Below are positions 7,251 through 14,620 of a stretch of 32,974 nt of DNA, piece after piece (within the stretch, counting starts at the first letter, position 1; each line of letters opens with the position of its first letter). The stretch spans positions 1 through 32,974 of the forward strand of contig JAQVCB010000023.1 of the NCBI GenBank assembly GCA_028689995.1, read 5' to 3'. The notes beneath the pieces were generated by a model. That model was not told the DNA's origin, made no database searches, and saw nothing but the letters and a program-made list of their open reading frames with translations. The stretch is from Candidatus Gastranaerophilales bacterium. Lineage in GTDB: Bacteria > Cyanobacteriota > Vampirovibrionia > Gastranaerophilales > UBA9579. The position numbers were made by a program, and so were the translations under genes.

Positions 7251-9185
7251 TTAGACTGGTTTTTTTTGTTTTTGTTCTATTGCTGCTATAAATAGATTTA
7301 AAATTTCACTGTCCCATTTAGTATTAGCACCTTCTTTAAGAATTTTTATCGCTTCTTTATGAGTCATAGATTTTCTGTAAGGCCTATCGCTGATTAAAGC
7401 AAAATATGCATCAATAATAAGTATAATTCTTGATGCCACAGGTATATCTTTACCTGCTAAATTTGAAGGATATCCTGTTCCGTCCCAATTTTCATGATGA
7501 TGCTCAATTACTGAAATAATGTGATTTGCTGACAGAATGGGTTTTAAAATTTCTCTTGCTGCAATAATGGGATGTTCCTGTATTTTAGTTTTTTCTTTTT
7601 CAGTTAATTTCCCCGGTTTTAAAAGAATATTCTCCGGCATCATTAAATTGCCGATATCATAAAGCAATACTGCCATTTTTAATTTATCAATTTCAGACTG
7701 AATTAAATTAAGTTTTTCAGCAATCTCTGTTGCAATTTCAACTTTTTCTCTTGTATGGCCCTTTTTATTTAAAGGCTGATATGTTTTCGAAAGAGAATCA
7801 GTAATATAGTAAAGAAAATCTGTCAAAGCATCTTCACTTGTTGGAGGGGTTTTAAATTTTTTGATTAAATCATTTGCAATTGCCGGTGCAAGCGGAATAC
7901 GTTGTTTAGTTATAATTTCAGCAAATGTTTCCATAGCAAGCTGGCGCCAGTCTATATTTTCTTCTTTTGTAGCAAGCTGAACCTGATTTCTGCCATTTCT
8001 TTTGGCTTTGTACATAGCCTGATCAACCAGTTCCAAAAGTTCACCTACTGATTCAGTGTGTTTCAAAAATGTTGCAACACCTATACTTGCTGTAACTTTG
8101 CCGGGACCTTCAATTGAACCAGCTTCAATTGCAATTCTAAGTCTTTCTGCTGCTATCATTCCGCCTTCAATATCAATACCGGGCAAAATAATTGCGAATT
8201 CTTCTCCTCCAGACCGTGATGGTATATCGATTGATCTTGCGTTTTGTTTTAAGACACTACCTATATGACAAATTGCCACATCTCCTGTAGAATGTCCATG
8301 AGTATCATTAATCTGTTTGAGATGATCAAGGTCAAGAGCAATTAGGGTAAATGGCTGTCTCAGTCTCATCGAACGATCAGCTTCTGAAACAAGGCACTGA
8401 TCGAAATATCTTCTGTTATACAGGCCTGTAAGTCCGTCAGTATTAGCTTGATTTCTAATTTTTTCAAATAATCCGGCTATAGTAATAGCAAGCTCTGTTT
8501 GTCCGGCAAATAAATTCAAGAAATTTTTCTCTGTATCGCTAATTTCATTTCTTATTGAAATAACAAAAAGACAACCAAATGGTTTATCATTTGCAATTAA
8601 AGGTAAGATCGTTATTAATCTTCCTGCAAGTAGAGCATCCAAACATTCGATCTGTTCATCGGTTAATTTTGGATCGGATCCATGATACACCTGTCTATAG
8701 CTTTTTGTACTTTTTATACTCCTGCTTTTTAAAGCCTGAACAAAAATATTATTTTCATTTTCCAGATTAATACTGTAAGTTAGGACTATTTTTCCTAGTA
8801 TTTCTTGTACTTTTATAGCATAAGCGTTTTCAGTAAGTGCTCTAATTCTAAGCTCAGATTTTTCATTATTTTCATAAATTTGTAGTACTGAAGAATAAAT
8901 ATACCCAGCACCATCAACCAACCCTCTAATGACTGTCGAAAGAACTCCTGTAAGAGGTTCTTCGGAATTCATTGTACTCCATATATGTTGTAGAGTTAAT
9001 AGACTTTTATTAGCCTGATTTAGTTCTTCGGTCCTTTCTGAAATCTCTTTTTCAAGAATAATATTTCTTTCAAAAACTTCTTTAAATTTAAATTTTTCAT
9101 CCTGAACGGTATTTTCAAGTTCACCAATTTTATTTCCAAAGCTTTTTGCTTTACTGATAAAATCTTTATAAAAATTAAAGGACAT
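7251..9185 (-). CDS. GAF-GGDEF-HD-GYP cyclic-di-GMP signalling protein with degenerate HD motif
   Basis: A 644-residue soluble protein. A coiled coil (about 20-60) is followed by a GAF-like sensor (about 60-235). The GGDEF domain (about 245-410) has an intact GGEEF active site (326-330) and an RxxD inhibitory site (Arg317-Asp320), so diguanylate cyclase activity is expected. The C-terminal HD-GYP domain (about 455-635) retains HHENWDGTGYP (GYP at 571-573) and SDRPYRK. However, the HD pair reads YDIGN (Tyr509-Asp510) where the family has HDIGK, and the later DvyDAL reads DAYFAL. Loss of these metal ligands suggests a catalytically dead or regulatory HD-GYP. There is no transmembrane segment. 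It lies 53 bases downstream of the heptosyltransferase gene and may share its transcript. Confidence 0.93.
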   Translation of the reverse strand: MSFNFYKDFISKAKSFGNKIGELENTVQDEKFKFKEVFERNIILEKEISERTEELNQANKSLLTLQHIWSTMNSEEPLTGVLSTVIRGLVDGAGYIYSSVLQIYENNEKSELRIRALTENAYAIKVQEILGKIVLTYSINLENENNIFVQALKSRSIKSTKSYRQVYHGSDPKLTDEQIECLDALLAGRLITILPLIANDKPFGCLFVISIRNEISDTEKNFLNLFAGQTELAITIAGLFEKIRNQANTDGLTGLYNRRYFDQCLVSEADRSMRLRQPFTLIALDLDHLKQINDTHGHSTGDVAICHIGSVLKQNARSIDIPSRSGGEEFAIILPGIDIEGGMIAAERLRIAIEAGSIEGPGKVTASIGVATFLKHTESVGELLELVDQAMYKAKRNGRNQVQLATKEENIDWRQLAMETFAEIITKQRIPLAPAIANDLIKKFKTPPTSEDALTDFLYYITDSLSKTYQPLNKKGHTREKVEIATEIAEKLNLIQSEIDKLKMAVLLYDIGNLMMPENILLKPGKLTEKEKTKIQEHPIIAAREILKPILSANHIISVIEHHHENWDGTGYPSNLAGKDIPVASRIILIIDAYFALISDRPYRKSMTHKEAIKILKEGANTKWDSEILNLFIAAIEQKQKKPV

Positions 9186-9238
9186 TATTTTTACCTATGG
9201 TTATTTCTTATTAAATTATATAACAATTAAAAAATAAT

Positions 9239-10288
9239 TTATATTTTGTGAAGAATAGTTTCCAATACTTTATCAGGAGTTATTTTTTTCATACATTCCA
9301 TTGGATTCTTTTTCGTGCATTTTCTTTTAAAACAGGGCTGGCATGGCAGATTTGCAGAAAAAGCAACATGTTTCTCTCCATAAGGTGAACTGCGCTTGTA
9401 ACTTGTTGCACCAAATATACTTATAATTATTGGCTTTTCGGTAGCATTTGCTATATGAGCAGGACCTGTATCGGGAGTTACAAGGATGTTAGTTCTGTTA
9501 AAAAGTTCTATTAAATCCAGAAGGGTTGTCTTACCTGCAATAGAAATATAGTTTTGTGTATTTATCTTTGCTGTAATACGGTTTATCAAAGCATTATCAT
9601 TTTCAGATCCAATAAATATAATATTATTATCAGAAGAAAGCTTTTCAAGAAGCTCACTCCAGTAACTTTCAATCCAATGCTTTGTCGGCCAGATTGTAGC
9701 AGGAGAAAATACTATAACCGGTTTTGATTTATCAATATTCTGTAAAAGATTATCAATATAAGCTTTGGTTTCAGCATTTACAGGAGGCAAAGAAAATTTT
9801 ATTTCGTCAATTGATGCACCAAGATATTTTGCAGGTTCAAGATATCTTTCTATTATCATTTTGTTTGGATCAAAAATATCGTGAGCTTCTAACTTTTCGT
9901 TTATAAAAATATCTGCAAATTCTCTGGTCTTTGCATGTGCAATACGTCGTTTTGCACCGCTTAAATATGTAATAATACCGCTTTTAAAAAGTTCCTGAAG
10001 ATCAATAGCAATATCAAATTCTTCTTTTCTAATTGAACTGATAATATCAAAGAATTCTCTAATATTATTAAAAGAGAAACCTTCTTTTTTCCATCTTTTT
10101 TTAGGAATAATAAATACTTTATCTATCAAAGGATTATTTAAAAGAATATCAGCAGCTTTATCTTCTACTACCCATGATATATTTGCTTCAGGGAATTTTT
10201 TTTTCAGTGCATTTAGTATGGGTAGACTGTGTATAACGTCACCAATCGCGCTTAATCTTACTATTAATATTTTAATTTTTTCATTCAT
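9239..10288 (-). CDS. ADP-heptose:LPS heptosyltransferase-like glycosyltransferase (GT9)
   Basis: A 349-residue GT9-family protein. The N terminus is ILIVRLSAIGDVIHSLPIL, the classic opening of WaaC/WaaF/WaaQ enzymes. The C-terminal Rossmann half has PVIVFSPATIWPTKHW, then LVTPDTGPAHIANA and IFGATSYKRSSPYG at the ADP-heptose site. A Cys-rich CQPCFKRKC segment follows, common in WaaF-like members. It is expected to add heptose to lipopolysaccharide core at the inner membrane, which supports a Gram-negative envelope. Which core heptose it adds cannot be told from sequence alone. Confidence 0.92.
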   Translation of the reverse strand: MNEKIKILIVRLSAIGDVIHSLPILNALKKKFPEANISWVVEDKAADILLNNPLIDKVFIIPKKRWKKEGFSFNNIREFFDIISSIRKEEFDIAIDLQELFKSGIITYLSGAKRRIAHAKTREFADIFINEKLEAHDIFDPNKMIIERYLEPAKYLGASIDEIKFSLPPVNAETKAYIDNLLQNIDKSKPVIVFSPATIWPTKHWIESYWSELLEKLSSDNNIIFIGSENDNALINRITAKINTQNYISIAGKTTLLDLIELFNRTNILVTPDTGPAHIANATEKPIIISIFGATSYKRSSPYGEKHVAFSANLPCQPCFKRKCTKKNPMECMKKITPDKVLETILHKI

Positions 10289-10605
10289 TTTTAATGATCT
10301 TTATAAATTTATATTTGCTTTATTAAGTAACTACTTTTTTTAATGTAGGAAATCAGGGCATGGGTTCAATTATTTAGAGGAACAAAAACCTGTGAATCTA
10401 CTATATTATTTTAATAGAAAAATTCCAAAACAATCAACCCACTTTATTAGATTAATAACCCACATATTGTTCTTGTAAAATATGATTTAAGCAAAGCAGA
10501 AGATTTAACAGTAATTCAGAATAGAAATATTATTACTATTTTGTAATTGTTTATATGCAAAAAAGTAGAAATGTACACAAATGATTAAGGGATAAAAACG
10601 GCAAA
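10289..10605. other. 317-base divergent intergenic region
   Basis: The region contains the promoters of the divergent heptosyltransferase and 90-residue genes, but I see no convincing -35/-10 pair. A short open stretch ending near 10544 (reading KYDLSKAEDLTVI) has no start signal and may be decayed coding sequence or chance. Confidence 0.3.
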
Positions 10606-10878
10606 ATGAAAAATCAATCCGCTAGAATAAAAAACATACCCACCAGAAAAATCAAGAATTCTATTAATGATCTAACTTACCAAATATGTCAGCTCAGAGA
10701 AAATGCAGATTTTTCAGAAGAAGCAAGTATAAAATATAATCGAATGCTGATTGAAAGAGCAAGTCTAAGGAAAAAATGTAATATTATTCAGTCAAAAAGT
10801 GTAATATCTATATTATTTAAAAAATTTAGCCTGAAAAAAGATCCAAAATCCATTTGTGACTATTTTGAATCAAATTAA
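10606..10878 (+). CDS. small basic protein, unknown function
   Basis: A 90-residue Lys/Arg-rich protein starting MKNQSARIKNIPTRK, with YNRMLIERASLRKKC in the middle. It is probably helical, with no membrane segment or known motif. AAGGGAT about 15 bases before the ATG is a weak, distant ribosome site, so the gene is only moderately supported. Its 3' end overlaps a minus-strand relict reading frame. Confidence 0.45.
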   Translation: MKNQSARIKNIPTRKIKNSINDLTYQICQLRENADFSEEASIKYNRMLIERASLRKKCNIIQSKSVISILFKKFSLKKDPKSICDYFESN

Positions 10879-10901
10879 TTAATATACAGTAAGATAAATA
10901 T

Positions 10902-10925
10902 AATCTTTGTTTAAAAGCAAAGATT
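10902..10925. repeat. hairpin after the 90-residue gene
   Basis: AATCTTTG (10902-10909) and CAAAGATT (10918-10925) form a perfect 8-bp stem with an 8-nt loop, about 24 bases after the stop codon. There is no T-run on the plus strand. Confidence 0.4.
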
Positions 10926-11011
10926 TGTGGTCGACCTTTGTAAAAGCGAAAGTCGTACAGAGTAGGTTTTGATCGGTCATAGTGGCTGTAGGCTGGATAT
11001 AAAAAAACGAT
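10913..11011 (-). pseudogene. relict coding fragment, copy A (YSxYDR...FRxYKxRPQ)
   Basis: The minus strand encodes YSHYDRSKPTLYDFRFYKGR followed by PQIFAF, matching a second minus-strand segment at 19928-20029. Over the 76-base ungapped core (10923-10998), 55 bases agree. Seven of the codon differences are synonymous (for example TAT/TAC, CGA/CGG, CCA/CCG), which points to past selection on protein. The surrounding open frame (10826-11053) has no ribosome binding site and overlaps the 90-residue gene, so I regard it as a decayed fragment. I do not recognise the parent protein. Confidence 0.5.
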
Positions 11012-11250
11012 ATTTTGGTAGTTATGCATCAGTCTTTGAGTAAAAGTTTTCATTAATATCTTATGTATTTCTTTTTTATATTTGTTAAGTTTTTTTAAAC
11101 ATTATTACAATTTGATACGTATTTTAAATAATTTTTTTATGAAGTAATACGATAAATAGACATTATATTATAAAAACAATAACTAATCTGCTTCAAAACG
11201 CTATCAACAAATTTAAAAAGCATGTTTTTAAATATATGGGGGTAAAGTGT

Positions 11251-11532
11251 ATGAAAGTATTAAGTCAAAAGTCAGCATTGCATAGTGATGACCCTTTAAA
11301 ACTTTCACAGGCTCAGCGGAATTATCTTGACTCTGGTACTTATGAGGTTACTTCAATTGATGGAAAGAAGCTGTTAAGGAGGCTTGAAGTTATCGGCATT
11401 GATCCTAATTCGGGATTTTTACTCATTATGGAGAGTTATGCTGATAATTATCCATACATAAAACAGTTCATTTTATCACCAGAGGGCAAAACAGAAAAAT
11501 ACAAAGGACAAATGTTTAAGTACATAAACTAA
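11251..11532 (+). CDS. small protein, unknown function
   Basis: A 93-residue protein starting MKVLSQKSALHSDDP. The ATG at 11251 is preferred over one at 11236 because GGGGGT (11238-11243) sits 7 bases before it and overlaps the earlier ATG. Segments such as YEVTSIDGKKLLRRLEVIG and YIKQFILSPEGKTEKYKG look like a small beta-rich domain. It has no Cys motif, signal peptide or membrane segment, and I do not recognise the family. The 372-base gap upstream holds only the copy A relict and AT-rich sequence. Confidence 0.72.
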   Translation: MKVLSQKSALHSDDPLKLSQAQRNYLDSGTYEVTSIDGKKLLRRLEVIGIDPNSGFLLIMESYADNYPYIKQFILSPEGKTEKYKGQMFKYIN

Positions 11533-11554
11533 AGGGTTATCTGTTAAAAAAAGT

Positions 11555-11579
11555 TTATCTGTTATTATTTAACAGATAA
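11555..11579. repeat. inverted repeat TTATCTGTTA/TAACAGATAA
   Basis: TTATCTGTTA (11555-11564) and TAACAGATAA (11570-11579) are perfect complements with a 5-nt loop, and a direct copy of the left arm lies at 11537-11546. The hairpin follows the small gene's stop. A T-run follows only on the minus strand. The core matches the hairpin at 1382-1422. Confidence 0.55.
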
Positions 11580-11599
11580 TATTGGAATGTCTATAAATT

Positions 11600-11832
11600 T
11601 TGGATGTATAATATTTCTGTTATTTGAAAGAAACATTATATGCTGAGAGACCGAAATAACTTTACATAATAATAATTTGTAAAAATCCGTATCGGCTCGG
11701 ATGACGAAGCGAAGCGGGAGCGTTAAAAAAGGAAACGATGAGTTTTCTTTTTAAAAAGCTCATTCATGTCGAAAAGGATTTTTAATTCAAGTTTTTATGG
11801 AAAGTTATGTAGATCGTTTACTATACATCCAA
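11600..11832. ncRNA. nested inverted-repeat region, candidate structured RNA or MITE-like element
   Basis: Three arm pairs are nested inside one another. TGGATGTATA (11601-11610) pairs with TATACATCCA (11822-11831). ATAACTTT-A-CATAA (11656-11669) pairs with 11795-11808 with one mismatch. TAAAAATCC (11680-11688) pairs with GGATTTTTA (11776-11784). Inside lies a smaller hairpin, GATGAG (11737-11742) with CTCATT (11760-11765). The centre (11690-11730) is more GC-rich than its surroundings. No protein is evident. The strand is unknown. It ends 17 bases before the response regulator's ribosome site, so a cis-acting leader, a separate ncRNA, or a non-autonomous mobile element are all possible. Confidence 0.4.
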
Positions 11833-11863
11833 TTAAACTCTATGTTTCGAGGAGGTTAAATTA

Positions 11864-12574
11864 GTGAGTAAAATCCTTGTAATAGACGACGATATATCAA
11901 TTCTTGAGCTTTTACAAGTTAATCTTGAACTTTTAGGTCATAATGTTATAACAAGTACTGATGGAATCAAAGGTTTTGCTATTGCACAGCAGGAACTTCC
12001 TGAATTAATTATTCTGGATATTATGATGCCAGAAGTTGACGGTTATACAGTGGCTCAAAGAATAAGACAAAATAAAACGACAAAGGATATTCCTATTCTT
12101 ATGCTGACAGCACTTGGAATGCTTCAAGATAAGGTTCAGGGATTTGATTCGGGTGTAGATGATTATTTAGTTAAACCCTTTGAACTTGATGAGCTAAAAG
12201 TAAGAGTCAGAGCTCTTCTTAGAAGGTCAAAATCCTTGCCTGAATCGCTTTGCATTCCTGAAATATTATCAGTTGGTGATATAACATTAATTCCTGAGAA
12301 TTTGACAGTAAAAATAAATGATCAGGATATAAAATTAACTCCAATAGAATTTGAAATACTGAATAGTCTGGTTCAAAAACACGGACAGGCTGTTCCTGCC
12401 AGTACTCTTTTAAAGGAAGTATGGGGTTATTCTCCTGATGATGATATAGAAACTATAAGAGTTCATATTAGACACTTAAGAACCAAACTGGAAAAATCTA
12501 ACCCGAATAAAAAATACATTGAAACAATATACGGAGGGGGATATCGTTTAATACCTACCGGAATTCCTAAGTAA
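11864..12574 (+). CDS. OmpR-family response regulator (orphan), RpaB-like
   Basis: A 236-residue two-component regulator starting at GTG 11864, with CGAGGAGGTT upstream. The receiver domain (1-120) has the acidic pocket IDDD, the phosphoacceptor Asp in LIILDIMMPEVDGY, the switch Thr in MLTAL and Lys in LVKPFE. The C-terminal winged helix (about 140-232) has LTPIEFEILNSLV and IRVHIRHLRTKLE, then YIETIYGGGYRL. No histidine kinase is adjacent, so it is an orphan here. Domain order and sequence resemble cyanobacterial RpaB/Ycf27 regulators. That orthology is an inference. It precedes mqnE by 70 bases, and a shared transcript or direct control of the menaquinone genes is possible. Confidence 0.93.
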   Translation: MSKILVIDDDISILELLQVNLELLGHNVITSTDGIKGFAIAQQELPELIILDIMMPEVDGYTVAQRIRQNKTTKDIPILMLTALGMLQDKVQGFDSGVDDYLVKPFELDELKVRVRALLRRSKSLPESLCIPEILSVGDITLIPENLTVKINDQDIKLTPIEFEILNSLVQKHGQAVPASTLLKEVWGYSPDDDIETIRVHIRHLRTKLEKSNPNKKYIETIYGGGYRLIPTGIPK

Positions 12575-12644
12575 ACGACTTATAGAAATGTATCCAGTCA
12601 GGGCAAAGAATATTAAATCAATATTAAGAATAAAGTGAGATAAA

Positions 12645-13787
12645 ATGCCATTAACGTTAGATCTAATTCATGAAAATCATAATTCTTCCAAGGAATTATA
12701 CGAAATTTATCGCAAAATTATTGATAATCAGAGACTCTCAAAAGAAGACGGCATTAAATTATATGAGTCATTTGATATCCTTTATATAGGAGCACTTGCA
12801 GATCTTGCAAGAATGAATAGACTCAGACTTAATAATGAAGATAAAATGAATGATTTTGTTTATTGGATTAATAATCATCATCTAAATATCACAAATATTT
12901 GTGAAGGAAAATGTAAATTTTGCGCCTATCGCAAAAAGGAAAACGAATCCGGATCCTTTATATATTCACTTGACGATGCTATTAAATACATAAACAGCGA
13001 AATTGATAAAAATACTAAAGAATTACATATTGTTTCAGCATTAAATCCAAAATGTGATCTTGAATACTATGTCGCACTTTTAAAAAGCTGTAAACAAACT
13101 CTACCAAATGCTCACATTCAAGCATTTACTGCAGTTGAAATTGATTACTTGTCTAAAATATCAAATTTAAGTATAAAAGAAGTCCTGTTACAGCTTAAAG
13201 ATGCAGGTCTTGGGTCACTTCCCGGAGGTGGCGCTGAAATATTTGCAGAGAGAATCAGAAAAGAGGTTTGTCCTGAAAAAATTTCAGGTGAACAATGGCT
13301 TGAAATAATGAGAATAGCTCATTCGCTTGGATTAAAGAGCAATGCTACAATGTTAACAGGTATTGGTGAAACTAATGAAGACAAGATTGATCACATGCTT
13401 GCCTTACGTGAAACACAGGATAAGACAGGCGGATTTATGACGTTTATTCCTTTAATATGTCACTATGAAAATACTGAATTACATATTTATGACGAACCAA
13501 CAGGTATAGAGATACTAAAAGAATATGCTATTTCAAGACTAATGCTTGATAATATTCCTCATATTAAAGCATTCTGGATTCAGATCGGAATAAAATTAGC
13601 ACAAATCAGTTTGTCATTTGGAGTAGATGACCTTGATGGCACAGTTATACAAGAGAAAATAACCCATTCAGCTGGAGCAACTACAGGACAAACTATTTAT
13701 AAAGAAGAACTGATTAATCTTATTAAAAAATCAAATAAGATTCCTGTGGAAAGAGATACTATTTATAATATTATTGAGGAATATTAA
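12645..13787 (+). CDS. mqnE: aminofutalosine synthase MqnE (radical SAM)
   Basis: A 380-residue radical SAM enzyme. The 4Fe-4S motif is CEGKCKFC (Cys86, Cys90, Cys93). AFTAVEIDYLSKIS, SLPGGGAEIF with the following CPEKISGEQWLE, KSNATMLTGIGET, and TGGFMTFIPL are diagnostic of MqnE rather than MqnC. MqnE joins 3-[(1-carboxyvinyl)oxy]benzoate, the MqnA product, to SAM to form aminofutalosine in the futalosine menaquinone route. Two usually conserved spots differ: VSALNP stands where VGGLHP is common, and GIGET where GHIET is common. The stop codon overlaps the mqnA start (TAATG), so the two are translationally coupled. Confidence 0.92.
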   Translation: MPLTLDLIHENHNSSKELYEIYRKIIDNQRLSKEDGIKLYESFDILYIGALADLARMNRLRLNNEDKMNDFVYWINNHHLNITNICEGKCKFCAYRKKENESGSFIYSLDDAIKYINSEIDKNTKELHIVSALNPKCDLEYYVALLKSCKQTLPNAHIQAFTAVEIDYLSKISNLSIKEVLLQLKDAGLGSLPGGGAEIFAERIRKEVCPEKISGEQWLEIMRIAHSLGLKSNATMLTGIGETNEDKIDHMLALRETQDKTGGFMTFIPLICHYENTELHIYDEPTGIEILKEYAISRLMLDNIPHIKAFWIQIGIKLAQISLSFGVDDLDGTVIQEKITHSAGATTGQTIYKEELINLIKKSNKIPVERDTIYNIIEEY

Positions 13788-14620
13788 TGCGTCAAAAAGA
13801 TATAAATCTTGGTCTTATAAACTTTACAAACTGCCTTCCCGTAAATTATTCTCTCAATAAGTGGTATCTGGAAGGTCTGACACTTTATGATGGCTGTCCT
13901 ACTGAAATAAATAAAATGATGATTGATGCAAAAATAGATATTGCACCAATATCATCAATTGAATATCTAAATAATCAGGATAAATATACTTTAATGGATA
14001 ATATTTGCATTAGCTCGATTGGCAAAGTGGATAGCGTTATTTTATTTTCAAACTATGAAATGAACGAACTTTCAGGCAAAAATATTGCCGTTCCCTATAC
14101 ATCAGCTAGTTCGATTGCACTCCTAAAAGTCCTCCTTTCCGAAAATGGTATAAATATTGACAGTATAAAATTTTCAACTCATACCTATGAAGAATCACTT
14201 GAAAAATTTCTTGATGGTACATATGATGCGGTTTTATACATCGGAGATCCTGCATTATGTTGCAATATTTTATACAGAAATAAATATTTAATATATGACC
14301 TTGGAGAATATTGGTATAAAATGACAAACTTACCTATGGTATTCGGTACCTGGGTAGCCCGGTCAGAATGGATAATGAGTAATAATACTGATTTTATATG
14401 GATAAAAAGTGTACTCGATAAAGCAGTTGAATCTGGTTTAAATATGTATTTTAATGAAATAATAAGTTCAGCATCTAATAATCTAAAAATAGATAAAATT
14501 TTTATTGAGGATTACTTAACTAATAAAATCAGCTATAAATTTACAGAGGATCACAGAGAGAGCCTTAAATTATTTAAAAAATTAAATGATTGTTTAATTA
14601 AAAGGGCGGAGATTGTATAA
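13787..14620 (+). CDS. mqnA: chorismate dehydratase MqnA
   Basis: A 277-residue periplasmic-binding-protein-like enzyme of the MqnA/MqnD family. The N-terminal GLINFTNCLPVNYSL, then DIAPISSIEYL, IAVPYTSASSIALLKVLL, AVLYIGDPAL, and YDLGEYWYKMTNLPMVFG with the following TWVARSEW are the MqnA hallmarks. It dehydrates chorismate to 3-[(1-carboxyvinyl)oxy]benzoate, the first step of the futalosine pathway and the substrate of the neighbouring MqnE. The start overlaps the mqnE stop by one base, and the end overlaps the downstream peptidase gene by eight. The other pathway genes (mqnB, mqnC, mqnD) are not in the window. Confidence 0.93.
   Translation: MRQKDINLGLINFTNCLPVNYSLNKWYLEGLTLYDGCPTEINKMMIDAKIDIAPISSIEYLNNQDKYTLMDNICISSIGKVDSVILFSNYEMNELSGKNIAVPYTSASSIALLKVLLSENGINIDSIKFSTHTYEESLEKFLDGTYDAVLYIGDPALCCNILYRNKYLIYDLGEYWYKMTNLPMVFGTWVARSEWIMSNNTDFIWIKSVLDKAVESGLNMYFNEIISSASNNLKIDKIFIEDYLTNKISYKFTEDHRESLKLFKKLNDCLIKRAEIV

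Noticed and set aside
10448-10544. A short open stretch reading KYDLSKAEDLTVI before a stop
   Set aside because: It has no start codon with a ribosome site, no second copy and no recognised family; it may be chance in AT-rich DNA.
10923-10998. A 76-base sequence matching 19940-20015 without gaps, with pairing arms (AGCCG/CGGCT), first read as a tRNA-length structured RNA
   Set aside because: It has no T-loop or anticodon arm. The differences fall mostly as synonymous or conservative codon changes in one minus-strand frame, so a coding relict explains it better.
10826-11053. Annotating the 75-codon minus-strand frame around relict copy A as an intact gene
   Set aside because: It lacks a ribosome site, overlaps another gene, and its flanks outside the shared core do not match copy B.
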